A DNA stretch of 64,000 nucleotides from Phoenicibacter sp963592435 (GTDB lineage: Bacteria; Actinomycetota; Coriobacteriia; Coriobacteriales; Eggerthellaceae), in contig CAVAWT010000007.1 in the NCBI GenBank assembly GCA_963592435.1, forward strand, positions 4,820-68,819. The letters are read 5' to 3'. This document shows positions 43,309 to 51,902 of the stretch, piece by piece; the first letter of the stretch is position 1, and every line of letters begins with the position of its first letter. The notes under the pieces were generated by a model. It was given only the letters and a program-made list of their open reading frames with translations. It ran no database searches and had not been told where the DNA came from. Made by a program: the position numbers and the translations under genes.

Positions 43309-44688
43309 TTAGTGTACATCCAAATTTTTCTTGAATTGAGCAATCAATTCTTCTCTGGAATTTTTGCAAACTCCACTCTGCACCCACTCAAGACCAATCT
43401 GCAACTTTTCTTTTATCGTTGGTCCTTCTTCAACACCCAATTCCATGAGGTCATGTCCGTTGATGTCAAGATTTTTAACGTCAAAAACGATTCCTTGTGC
43501 CACCATGTCATCGAGCATCTTTTCGATTTCGTTATAGGTGTCAACTTGTTTGACATAAGCATTTGCGTGTCCTAGGCTGTCGGCTCGCTTCAGTGCGAGA
43601 AGCTGTCTATAAAGCCAAACGTCGCCATTCATCAGGCGAATCGTTGTTATGATCGATCTTTTAGTTGGCGAAAGCGTGTCGTTGTGTCGCAGAACCAGAA
43701 GAAGAATTTGTTCTTTCAGCTTGTTTGGAATCGAAAAACGCTTGAGCATTGCTTTTGCAATTCGCACTCCCTGTTTTTCGTGTCCATAGAAATGACCTGC
43801 GCCTTTTTCGTCCATGAAAAAAGTTGAAGGCTTTCCCAAATCGTGGCATATGGCAGCCCAACGCAGAAGTTGTGTGTTTTTGACATGCGAGACAACTTGC
43901 GCGATGTGTTCATAAACGTCAAATTTGTGGTATTTTGTGTGCTGATCAAAACCTCTGCAAGCAGTCAGCTCAGGGATCGCAGTCTCCAAAACATCAGCGC
44001 AATCAAGCAAGGCTTCCAAAACGTGATCGCCTTGCAAAAGTTTGTCAATTTCAGTCGTTACTCGCTCGTCTGCAATTGAAAGAACGTTCGACTTCTTGCT
44101 GACAGCTGAAGTCCAAGTTGCTTCGTCGATGTCAAAACCGAGTTGGCTTTTGAATCTGCAAGCTCGCAAAATGCGAAGGGCATCTTCAGAAAAGCGCTTC
44201 TGAGGGTCGCCAACACAACGAATGATTTTGTTTTCGATGTCGCGAAGCCCATCATAAGGCGCGACAATTCCAACTCTAGGGTTGAAAGCAATTGCGTTCA
44301 TCGTGAAGTCGCGACGTGCAAGGTCTTCTTCGATTGTTCTTAAAAATTGAACTTCCTCTGGGTGGCGAGAATCGAGATAGTCACCATCTGCGCGGTAGGT
44401 CGTCACTTCGACAGTCTCTGAATCTCCTCCCTCTTCAAACAGGACAGAAATTGTTCCATGTTTCTTGCCCACGTTGAAAGTTTTATTGCCAGCGCGCGCG
44501 AAAATTTCTTCTGTTACGCTTGGCAATGCGTTTGTTGCGATGTCGAAGTCGGCAGGTTCGAGTCCGAGAATTGAGTCACGAACACAACCTCCAACTGCAA
44601 AAGCTTCAAAGCCTGCTTTTTCGAGCGTCTCGATGCATGTGCGCGCGGCGTCGCTCAAATTGATGTGTATGTTGTATCTCTCTTCCAT
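43309..44688 (-). CDS. cca: CCA tRNA nucleotidyltransferase
   Basis: 459 residues from ATG 44688. AVGGCVRDSILGLEPADFDIAT holds the GG and DxD catalytic motifs of class II nucleotidyltransferases, RRDFTMNAIAF follows, and a C-terminal HD domain is visible (ICHDLGKP, HFYGHE). Adds or repairs the 3' CCA of tRNA; the HD domain fits the actinobacterial/bacterial two-domain form. Divergent from tatA. Confidence 0.92.
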   Translation of the reverse strand: MEERYNIHINLSDAARTCIETLEKAGFEAFAVGGCVRDSILGLEPADFDIATNALPSVTEEIFARAGNKTFNVGKKHGTISVLFEEGGDSETVEVTTYRADGDYLDSRHPEEVQFLRTIEEDLARRDFTMNAIAFNPRVGIVAPYDGLRDIENKIIRCVGDPQKRFSEDALRILRACRFKSQLGFDIDEATWTSAVSKKSNVLSIADERVTTEIDKLLQGDHVLEALLDCADVLETAIPELTACRGFDQHTKYHKFDVYEHIAQVVSHVKNTQLLRWAAICHDLGKPSTFFMDEKGAGHFYGHEKQGVRIAKAMLKRFSIPNKLKEQILLLVLRHNDTLSPTKRSIITTIRLMNGDVWLYRQLLALKRADSLGHANAYVKQVDTYNEIEKMLDDMVAQGIVFDVKNLDINGHDLMELGVEEGPTIKEKLQIGLEWVQSGVCKNSREELIAQFKKNLDVH

Positions 44689-44828
44689 AACAACTCTCAA
44701 TTCTAAACGTATAAACGTTTGTTGTGTTAAAATTCTTAACTACATAATTATAAACCATGTGTTTAAAAAGATCGCGAGAGAGCACTTTCGTCGGTCTCAC
44801 GGGAATTAAAGAAGGGCAGAAAAAGCGT

Positions 44829-45278
44829 ATGAAAATTTTTGGATTAGGAATGCCAGAACTCGTTGTTATTTTGATTATTGTCGTCATTTTGTTTGGCGCG
44901 CGTTTTGCAAAGAATCTTCCGAAAATTGGCGGGGCAATGGGAAAAACTGTTAAAAACTTAAAAGAAGGTTTAAACGAAGGTAAAGAAGAAGTTGAGTCTG
45001 AGGGACTCGTCGAGGCAAAAGTCGATGAGGGCGACTCAGACGATGAAGAAAAACCAAAAGCAACTTCGCAGAAAAAAAAGAAGAAAGTTGTGAAAGTTGT
45101 TGAAACTGTCGAAGAAGAAGAAGAGCCTCAAGATGTTCAAGAAGAAGAGGAAGATAAAGAAGAAGTGAAAGAAGAAGAGCCTGCGAAGAAAGTAAAGAAA
45201 GTCGTTAAAGTCGTCGATGACGAAGGCAACGAGACAGAGCTCAGTGAAGAAAAAGAAGAAGAGAAAGTTCCAGCCTAA
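44829..45278 (+). CDS. tatA: Twin-arginine translocase subunit TatA
   Basis: ATG 44829 gives the usual short N-terminus (MKIFGLGMPELVVIL). 149 residues: one membrane helix, the FGARFAKNLPKIGGAMGK hinge and amphipathic helix, then an unusually long, very acidic Glu/Lys-rich tail. Supports export of Tat substrates such as the protein at 941. tatC is not in the window. Confidence 0.9.
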   Translation: MKIFGLGMPELVVILIIVVILFGARFAKNLPKIGGAMGKTVKNLKEGLNEGKEEVESEGLVEAKVDEGDSDDEEKPKATSQKKKKKVVKVVETVEEEEEPQDVQEEEEDKEEVKEEEPAKKVKKVVKVVDDEGNETELSEEKEEEKVPA

Positions 45279-45346
45279 ATTAAAAAAACGTATATAGTTT
45301 AAGTGGCAATTTCTATAAAACTTTAAGAAAGGAAATAAGGAAAAAG

Positions 45347-45814
45347 ATGGCAGAAGCAGAAATCATTTTGACAGAAGAAGGCAAGCAAGATTTGCTCGAC
45401 GAGCTCCATTATCTTGAAACCGAAAAACGAGCAGAGGTTGGAGAGAGAATCAAGGTTGCTCGCGAGTTCGGAGACATTTCCGAAAATTCTGAATATGATG
45501 ATGCTAAAAATGAACAAGCGATGATGGAAGGCAGAATTGCCGAGATCAATCGCATTTTGCAAGAAGCAAAAGTTGTGTCAGGTGGCAAAAAAGGCACGAA
45601 GATCAACATTGGAAACACTGTTAAAGTCGACATGGGAGGAAAAGAGCGCGAGTTCACAATCGTCGGTGGTGCTGAGAGCAACGTTGCTGCAGGCAAGATC
45701 TCGAATTTGAGCCCTGTCGGCCAGGCAATTCTTGGATCAAAGAAGGGTGACACTGTCACTTCAGTTGGTCCAAATGGCAGAGAAACAAAAATCAAAATTC
45801 TATCTTTTAAATAA
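45347..45814 (+). CDS. greA: Transcription elongation factor GreA
   Basis: 155 residues, full family length. LTEEGKQDLLDEL at the start, GDISENSEYDDAKNEQ at the coiled-coil tip (acidic catalytic residues), and SPVGQAILGSKKGD in the C-terminal domain. Rescues backtracked RNA polymerase. Six bases before lysS, so an operon. Confidence 0.96.
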   Translation: MAEAEIILTEEGKQDLLDELHYLETEKRAEVGERIKVAREFGDISENSEYDDAKNEQAMMEGRIAEINRILQEAKVVSGGKKGTKINIGNTVKVDMGGKEREFTIVGGAESNVAAGKISNLSPVGQAILGSKKGDTVTSVGPNGRETKIKILSFK

Positions 45815-45820
45815 ATCAAT

Positions 45821-47320
45821 ATGGCAGAGAACAACGCTAATCAAAATGTCGTCGAAGACGACCCAATTCAGGTTCGCAAAAACAAGCGCCAGGCTTTGAT
45901 TGATGCAGGTGAGAGACCCTATGGTCACGCTTTTGTTGCGAGTGCGACAATTGAAAGTCTAAAAGAAAAATATGCTGATCTCGAAGATGGCGAGATAACA
46001 GAAGACGATGTTCAGATCGCTGGGCGCATCATGGCAAAGCGCGGTCAAGGCAAAGTTGCATTCTTTGAAGTAAAAGACGACACTGACACGCTCCAAATTT
46101 TTTGCAGGATCAACAATCTTGGTGAAGAGCCTTTCGCAAAGATGAAGGATCTCGATGTTGGTGACTGGATTGCAGTTTATGGCACAATGATGAAGACGAA
46201 ACGTGGCGAAGTTTCGATTTGCGTGACTTCGTTTGAGTTGATGAGCAAATCTCTTCGTCCGCTCCCAGAAAAATTTCACGGGTTAACCGACAAAGAAACG
46301 AGATATCGCGAGCGTTATGTCGACTTGATTGTCAATGACGACGTTAAAGAAACTTTTATCAAGCGTTCAAATATTGTCAGTGCGATTCGCAGATTCATGG
46401 ATGATCGTGGCTATTTTGAGGTGGAAACTCCATTTTTACATCAAATTTTGGGTGGTGCGAACGCAAAGCCTTTCATAACTCATTTTAATGCGCTCGATCT
46501 TGATCTTTATCTTCGCATTGCAACCGAGCTTCCTTTGAAGCGCTTGCTCGTCGGTGGAATGGGAAAAGTTTATGAGTTGGGAAGGCAGTTCAGAAATGAA
46601 GGCATGGACCCTCATCACAATCCTGAGTTTACGACGATTGAGTTTTACGAAGCTTTTTCTGACTTAAGTGGCATGATGGAGATAACTCAAGCTCTCATTC
46701 AGGAAGCTTGCGTGGCTGCAAATGACACTTTGAAAATTGAATATCAAGGTGAGCAGATTGATTTGTCTGGAAAATTTGAAGTGGCAACGATGAGCGAGCT
46801 TGCATCGAAGTTTTCTGGAGAAGAAGTTTCGATCGAAATATCGCGCGAAGAACTTGAAAAAATCGCGAAGAATTGTGGGGTTGAAGTTCAAAAAACTTGG
46901 GGCAAAGGCAAAATTCTCTCTGAGATTTTTGAGGCAGTTGCAGAAGAAAAGCTTGTGCAACCAACCTTTGTCACAGAACACCCTTTGGAAATCTCACCTC
47001 TTGCGATGAAATGCGAAGACAACCCAGAGCTAACTCAACGTTTTGAGCTTTTCATTTGTGGGCATGAATTTGCAAATGCTTTCACGGAGCTAAATGACCC
47101 GATTGACCAAGCAGAGCGTTTTCGTGCGCAGGTTGAGGCGAAAGACTTGGGCGACGATGAGGCAATGGGATATGACGCAGATTACATCCGTGCTTTGGAA
47201 TATGGAATGCCACCAGCTGGAGGTTGCGGAATTGGAATTGATCGCCTTGTCATGTTGTTAACCAACTCAGCATCGATCCGTGACGTGTTGCTCTTCCCAA
47301 CGATGAAGCCCGTCTCCTAG
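45821..47320 (+). CDS. lysS: Lysyl-tRNA synthetase, class II
   Basis: 499 residues. OB-fold anticodon domain (GRIMAKRGQGKVAFFEV), motif 2 FRNEGMDPHHNPEFT and motif 3 GGCGIGIDRLVMLL are all visible. Charges tRNA-Lys. The start follows greA by six bases. Confidence 0.96.
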   Translation: MAENNANQNVVEDDPIQVRKNKRQALIDAGERPYGHAFVASATIESLKEKYADLEDGEITEDDVQIAGRIMAKRGQGKVAFFEVKDDTDTLQIFCRINNLGEEPFAKMKDLDVGDWIAVYGTMMKTKRGEVSICVTSFELMSKSLRPLPEKFHGLTDKETRYRERYVDLIVNDDVKETFIKRSNIVSAIRRFMDDRGYFEVETPFLHQILGGANAKPFITHFNALDLDLYLRIATELPLKRLLVGGMGKVYELGRQFRNEGMDPHHNPEFTTIEFYEAFSDLSGMMEITQALIQEACVAANDTLKIEYQGEQIDLSGKFEVATMSELASKFSGEEVSIEISREELEKIAKNCGVEVQKTWGKGKILSEIFEAVAEEKLVQPTFVTEHPLEISPLAMKCEDNPELTQRFELFICGHEFANAFTELNDPIDQAERFRAQVEAKDLGDDEAMGYDADYIRALEYGMPPAGGCGIGIDRLVMLLTNSASIRDVLLFPTMKPVS

Positions 47321-47420
47321 ATAAATCAAAGCATTTAATCAGCATATTAAAGAGAAATCGATCCTAAATTACTTTTTGTTACTTTGTTTTAACAAATAGG
47401 GTAGGCTCTTTAGCCTTCAC

Positions 47421-47449
47421 TTGTAATCTTTATTGTTAACTGCTATAAT
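47421..47449 (+). promoter_or_regulatory. Sigma-A-type promoter of the TasA-like cluster
   Basis: TTGTAA (47421-47426) and TATAAT (47444-47449) are 17 bases apart, a good vegetative promoter. Expected transcription start is about 47456, only a few bases before the TTG start at 47459, so the first message may be leaderless. Confidence 0.6.
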
Positions 47450-47458
47450 AACTATGTT

Positions 47459-48256
47459 TTGTCAAATTTTCATGAAGAATTTGATTTTAATGCTTTTAGA
47501 GAAGAGTTGAAGAAAACGAAAAAGAATTTAGAAATAGACATTCCAGCTCATGCAAAAGCTGAGATTTCTCGAGAGAGGAAGCTGAAGAAAACGATTTTTC
47601 TTCGCACTCGAATTTCTCTTTTGTGTCTCGTTCTTGTGCTTGTGTTATCGATCGGTGGCACTTTGGCTTACCTAACTTGGACTGCTAACCAAACGCCTAA
47701 TCGAACTGCAAGCGGAGAAATTGCTTTGCAGATCGTTGAAAATGGCACAGCCATCGAAGACGATTATGCAACAGAAGAAGTCGACAGTGGACAAGGCAAC
47801 AAAACTGTTCAGGTGAAGTCGACGGATGAACCTGATCGCGCAGACGAAATTGTCAGAGTCACTTTCATCCCTGAAGTTGAAGCAAAAGACGGCACTGGCA
47901 ACGTTGCCATGAGCGAGACATGGTCGGCTGTCAAGACTGAAACAGTCGATGGCGAAACGAAGCATTATGTTGAAACTGAGCTTTTGAGGCTTTACTTAGC
48001 TGATGATTGGTCGAGCCACTATCTCTATAAAGATGGTGTGTTTTATTATAACAAGGTTGTGTCAAAGGACACGACGACAGAAGAACTTCTCTCTGGAGTT
48101 ACTCTGCAAAACGACGTTAACAAGGCAGATTATGGCGATGTTAAAGTTAACGTCATTGCAGATGCAATCCAGTCAAGTCCAGCAGACGCTCCAAAAAGTT
48201 GGGGCGTTCAAGTAAGCGATGATGACAGCAAAACTGTCAGTTTCATAACTGACTGA
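47459..48256 (+). CDS. TasA/camelysin-like exported protein
   Basis: 265 residues, TTG start with no ribosome site. A charged 50-residue N-terminus precedes a hydrophobic helix ending SIGGTLAYLTWT, the pattern of SipW-processed signal peptides (TasA, camelysin). The outer domain is beta-rich with VRVTFIPEV and YYNKVV. Such proteins form extracellular fibres or are surface components. First of four tandem genes with the same signal pattern; the SipW-type peptidase is not in the window. Confidence 0.7.
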   Translation: MSNFHEEFDFNAFREELKKTKKNLEIDIPAHAKAEISRERKLKKTIFLRTRISLLCLVLVLVLSIGGTLAYLTWTANQTPNRTASGEIALQIVENGTAIEDDYATEEVDSGQGNKTVQVKSTDEPDRADEIVRVTFIPEVEAKDGTGNVAMSETWSAVKTETVDGETKHYVETELLRLYLADDWSSHYLYKDGVFYYNKVVSKDTTTEELLSGVTLQNDVNKADYGDVKVNVIADAIQSSPADAPKSWGVQVSDDDSKTVSFITD

Positions 48257-48270
48257 GGAGGACGAGCCGC

Positions 48271-48381
48271 ATGAGAGAAGTGAAAGGCAAAGGCTATAAT
48301 AAAGGGCAGGGAAGCTCTTTTGGAAATAGCAAACTTATAAGTTTTTTTATGAAAGGAGGTAACAAACATGGAGAATCATGA
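48271..48381 (+). CDS. Possible 36-residue leader peptide
   Basis: A GAGGAGG site lies 9 bases before an ATG that opens a 36-codon frame overlapping the next gene's start by 14 bases. The peptide is basic and Gly/Lys-rich. The frame includes AAACTTATAAGTTT (48331-48344), a perfect palindrome running into seven T, which could act as a weak attenuator; translation of the leader could control it. Could also be chance. Confidence 0.3.
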   Translation: MREVKGKGYNKGQGSSFGNSKLISFFMKGGNKHGES

Positions 48382-49405
48382 ACCCGTGATTGTTATCGAT
48401 CAAAAAGAGAGCACCAAGAAGCGTGGTGCGCTCGCTATCGTCCTTGCAATTGCATTCGTTGCAATTCTTGGAATCGGTGGGACGTTTGCATATCTGACAT
48501 GGACAACAAACCAAACACCAAACCGCTTTACGACGGATCCGACCGTCACTGCTGATGTCGTTGAGCCGGCATGGACAAATGCAATCGACTCGACAGGCAC
48601 CTACAAAGCATCTGATGGAACAGCTGTTCCAAAGGCTGCTGACAACATGTTGCCTGGCACAGAGGTTGCAAAGAACCCATTTGTTGTGAACACTTCAAAC
48701 AATGGTTCTGAGGAATTTGCAGCAATCAAGCTCCAGTTCCAAAAATGGCAAGTGACAAGTGAAGGTGCTACGACAGGTTCTTATGTCAACATGAGCGACG
48801 CTGACGTTGCAACACTTCTTAAGAATTATGCATTCTTGCAAGCAGCTGGGTCTGCGGACTCAACAGCAGGTCTAACTTTGGGAACTGGCTGGACTCAGAT
48901 TACCGACAAGAATTACTTTGACGGAACAAATGCTGGAACTGCTGGAAGTGCAAACACATCTGGCGCAATGTATTTTTATTATGGAACTGCACTCAAAGCT
49001 GAAACAGAGGCTGTAGCTGAAGCAGAGAGCACAACAACAAATGCAGACACATGGAACATTACTTCAGATTACAGAACAACACCATTGTTCACGCATGTTC
49101 GCTTCATCGACACTGCAACCCAGACAAACATTAACGCTTTGAACAAGGTTTTGGCTGGAAGTGCAAAACCAGCTGATCCAGGCTGGAGAGTTGTCATCAG
49201 TGGTGCAGCAATTCAGGCAACGACTGGAAAAGCTGCTTCAGATTTCGTTGACACAACTGGAACAGAAAACTGGAAGACGTTGCTTGATCAGCTCAAGAAC
49301 ACAACTGATGCTGATTCATCAGCAAAGCCTAGTGCTGCCACAGGTGTTCGTGCTTCCAAATCACCTTTGACAACAAAGATCCCAGAGGCTTCACAGGTTG
49401 GCTAA
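48368..49405 (+). CDS. TasA/camelysin-like exported protein
   Basis: 345 residues with a very strong AAAGGAGGT site. Short basic N-terminus, hydrophobic helix ending GIGGTFAYLTWTTNQTPNRF, almost the same junction as the previous protein. The outer domain is Thr/Ala/Asn-rich with few charges, consistent with a fibre subunit: EPAWTNAIDSTG, PGTEVAKNPFVVNTSNN. The best ribosome site of the four suggests it is the major component. Confidence 0.72.
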   Translation: MENHEPVIVIDQKESTKKRGALAIVLAIAFVAILGIGGTFAYLTWTTNQTPNRFTTDPTVTADVVEPAWTNAIDSTGTYKASDGTAVPKAADNMLPGTEVAKNPFVVNTSNNGSEEFAAIKLQFQKWQVTSEGATTGSYVNMSDADVATLLKNYAFLQAAGSADSTAGLTLGTGWTQITDKNYFDGTNAGTAGSANTSGAMYFYYGTALKAETEAVAEAESTTTNADTWNITSDYRTTPLFTHVRFIDTATQTNINALNKVLAGSAKPADPGWRVVISGAAIQATTGKAASDFVDTTGTENWKTLLDQLKNTTDADSSAKPSAATGVRASKSPLTTKIPEASQVG

Positions 49406-49450
49406 GGAAAATTAGTCGGAATTTAACTGCAAAAGCAAAAGGGAGAGTTT

Positions 49451-50206
49451 TTGAGTAACGTTTTAAACATCGAGGTTTTGAGGCTTAAAAAAACAAAGCA
49501 CACAGCGACTTTGCTCGCTGTGTGCGCCCTTGCGCTTGCTTTCTTGGTTGGCGTTTTGCCAGGGACGCGTGCTCAATACGCGACGTCTGACCAAGACACA
49601 CACATTTTTGTTTTCTCAGAAAACAAAGATGTGCGTGTTGCGCTTGAAGAGCCGAGCTGGACTGCTTTTTCTGGAATTGGAGTCAGTGCGGGAACAACTA
49701 AAGCGAAAGACCCGATTGTCAAAAATGAGAAAGAAAAAGGGAATGGATGCTATTTCCGAGTCAACCTAAGGATTGTTGACGATGAAGGAAACACTCTTGA
49801 CCCAACAACAGACAAAGCGCGAGTTCAGTTGATTTTGCAAACGCTTTGGTCTGATCCTTCAGATTCGATCGACGTTTCAAAAGCTTACACATTGACTGAA
49901 GTTAAAAATTTGCCTGGAGTCAATCAAGAATATAACCAAAGCGCATTCAAAGCTCCTGTTTGGAACGAAAAAATGCAGGCTTGGTGCATAAATTATGATG
50001 GAGTGCTGGACGGAGGAGAGTCAGTTCAAGTTTTTGACAAAATGGTGATCCCTGCGGATTACACAAACGAAGAAATCACGTTGATGGGAAATTATTATGT
50101 CAACTTGTGGGTTCAAGCAATCCAAGCTGATGGATTTTCTTCAACAGATGAAGCGCTTGCTCAATTGTCAAACGAAAATGTCAAAAACGACATAAAGACT
50201 GCTTAA
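49451..50206 (+). CDS. TasA-like exported protein
   Basis: 251 residues, TTG start with GGGAG upstream. Signal: hydrophobic LLAVCALALAFLVGVLPGTRAQYAT. Outer part has EPSWTAFSGIGVSAGTTKAKDPIVKNE, the same type of first strand block as its neighbours, and YYVNLWVQAIQADG near the end. Probably an accessory component of the same surface structure. Confidence 0.65.
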   Translation: MSNVLNIEVLRLKKTKHTATLLAVCALALAFLVGVLPGTRAQYATSDQDTHIFVFSENKDVRVALEEPSWTAFSGIGVSAGTTKAKDPIVKNEKEKGNGCYFRVNLRIVDDEGNTLDPTTDKARVQLILQTLWSDPSDSIDVSKAYTLTEVKNLPGVNQEYNQSAFKAPVWNEKMQAWCINYDGVLDGGESVQVFDKMVIPADYTNEEITLMGNYYVNLWVQAIQADGFSSTDEALAQLSNENVKNDIKTA

Positions 50207-50230
50207 GGGAAGATTTTTTTAGCTAATCAT

Positions 50231-51370
50231 ATGGCATTAAGTGAAAGAAAGAAAGGTTTAAACGTGAAGGAAGGGAGCACTTCAAAAAGCATCCCTTGGT
50301 TAACCCTTGCGCTTGTCTTTTTCTTGGGCGCACTGCTTTTTGGTGTTGGTGGCACTTTTGCGGCTCTCACAGACGCTCAAAAACATGACGACTTGAACGC
50401 CTATCCTGATGGCAAGTTAATAAATAAAGGTGAAGCAATCGGAGAGGTCGAAGCCTATCCTGGACTTGCAATTGACAGAACTGTCGTCGCCAAAAATGAA
50501 GGCAAACAAGAGATGTATGTTCGCATGCAACTTTCTAAAGTTTGGGTTCAGAAGAACTCAAGTGGCAAGTGGGAAAAAACAACCGACACATCGCTTCAAA
50601 CAGATTTCATTGAAATTGTGCTCGATGACACAAGCTCCTGGATTGATGGCGGAGACGGCTGGTATTATTACAAATCGTCCATCAAGGCAGGGGATCAGAG
50701 CACTTCTTTGTTGAAACAAGTCAAGCTCTCTGATGACATTGGAGAGGACCAAAACGACAACTGGTATCATGAAGTCACGACTTCGAGTAAATATGTTGGC
50801 AAAGCAGCGCAGGTTGCTGTGACGATGCAGTGCACCGCAGAGCCAATCGTCCACACAGTTAAAGTCAACACAAATGGTGGCACGGAGATTGACGACATCG
50901 TCGTCGAGGACGGGAAAATCGTTAAACGCCCTTCAGACCCTGTGCGAGCAGGCTACACTTTTGCAGGTTGGTATGCAGATGAAGCGTGCACGATTCCTTA
51001 TGACTTCGATGCTCCTGTGACTGGTGACATAACGCTTTATGCCAAGTGGACAAAAAATCCTGATCCTGTTGATCCAGACGACCCAGACGATCCAGACGAC
51101 CCAGTTGATCCAGTTGATCCCGTTGATCCAACGCCAAGCGACAGCGGAAATTCAACGACTAATGAGACTGTTACCCCAACAGTTCATCTTGTCGAAGCAA
51201 CGTCCTATGGCGACGATGCGTCAACGCAAACAACAGCCAATCTCGTTCAAACAGGGGACGGGTTTTCGACGACGACAACAATTTTGTTTGCTTTAGCCGC
51301 AATCTCGCTTGTTGGTTGTCTCTCAGCATTTTTCTTCGCAGCGCGTCGTTCTCGCGAAGATGAAGAATAA
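50231..51370 (+). CDS. TasA-like protein with InlB repeat and sortase-like C-terminus
   Basis: 379 residues. N-terminal helix ending FGVGGTFAALTDAQ, then the TasA-type block (PGLAIDRTVVAKNEGKQEMYVRM). Residues ~215-275 are an InlB repeat (GYTFAGWYADEACTIPYDF ... YAKW), followed by a Pro/Asp linker of PDDPDD repeats. The end has LVQTGD, a hydrophobic helix and ARRSREDEE, which matches a sortase sorting signal with Val in place of Pro. It likely anchors the fibre to the cell envelope. Confidence 0.72.
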   Translation: MALSERKKGLNVKEGSTSKSIPWLTLALVFFLGALLFGVGGTFAALTDAQKHDDLNAYPDGKLINKGEAIGEVEAYPGLAIDRTVVAKNEGKQEMYVRMQLSKVWVQKNSSGKWEKTTDTSLQTDFIEIVLDDTSSWIDGGDGWYYYKSSIKAGDQSTSLLKQVKLSDDIGEDQNDNWYHEVTTSSKYVGKAAQVAVTMQCTAEPIVHTVKVNTNGGTEIDDIVVEDGKIVKRPSDPVRAGYTFAGWYADEACTIPYDFDAPVTGDITLYAKWTKNPDPVDPDDPDDPDDPVDPVDPVDPTPSDSGNSTTNETVTPTVHLVEATSYGDDASTQTTANLVQTGDGFSTTTTILFALAAISLVGCLSAFFFAARRSREDEE

Positions 51371-51389
51371 TAAGATAATAGAGTTTTTC

Positions 51390-51902
51390 TCAAATAAAAA
51401 ACTGGATTATAAAACTACCAAGAGTGCCGATTGTCCAAAACGGTGCAAACGGAAGTGTTATTTCTGAAAAATTTTGACCTTTAACTTTCTTAAAAATTGA
51501 AACCATTACCTGAAGAAAGCAAGCTATGAGTAGCGAGATCGCTAGTGCTTCAAAGGTTAAAAAAAGACAAGTTGAGCCAACAAGTTTTATGTCGCCACCC
51601 CCAAAGAGCTCCTTGTTTTGAATTTTCTCAAATCCAACAGTGACAACGAGAAGGACAATGAGAATACCAAGAGCAAAAACAACTTGAGAAGCTGTGTCGG
51701 TTGTTGAAAAGCTCTTCCTAGAAAAAGCCCATACCAGCGCATTTTCAACTGCAAAAATTGCAACAATAAACATCGGATAGCAGTTTGGAATCTCCCGTGT
51801 TTTTATGTCAGACTTCGAGGCACCAAAAAGACATACGAGAACTGCAATTTCAGTGATTGTCCTCGCGATTTGTGCAAAATCGAAGCTAGGGATTGAAAAC
51901 AT
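51390..51902 (-). CDS. Type IV prepilin peptidase-like protein (A24 family)
   Basis: 170 residues with several membrane helices. DIKTREIPN and FGGGDIKLVG carry the two Asp of the A24 aspartic protease family. It lacks the N-terminal methyltransferase domain of PilD. It starts directly after purA on the same strand. No pilin genes are in the window; the substrate is unknown. Confidence 0.8.
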   Translation of the reverse strand: MFSIPSFDFAQIARTITEIAVLVCLFGASKSDIKTREIPNCYPMFIVAIFAVENALVWAFSRKSFSTTDTASQVVFALGILIVLLVVTVGFEKIQNKELFGGGDIKLVGSTCLFLTFEALAISLLIACFLQVMVSIFKKVKGQNFSEITLPFAPFWTIGTLGSFIIQFFI

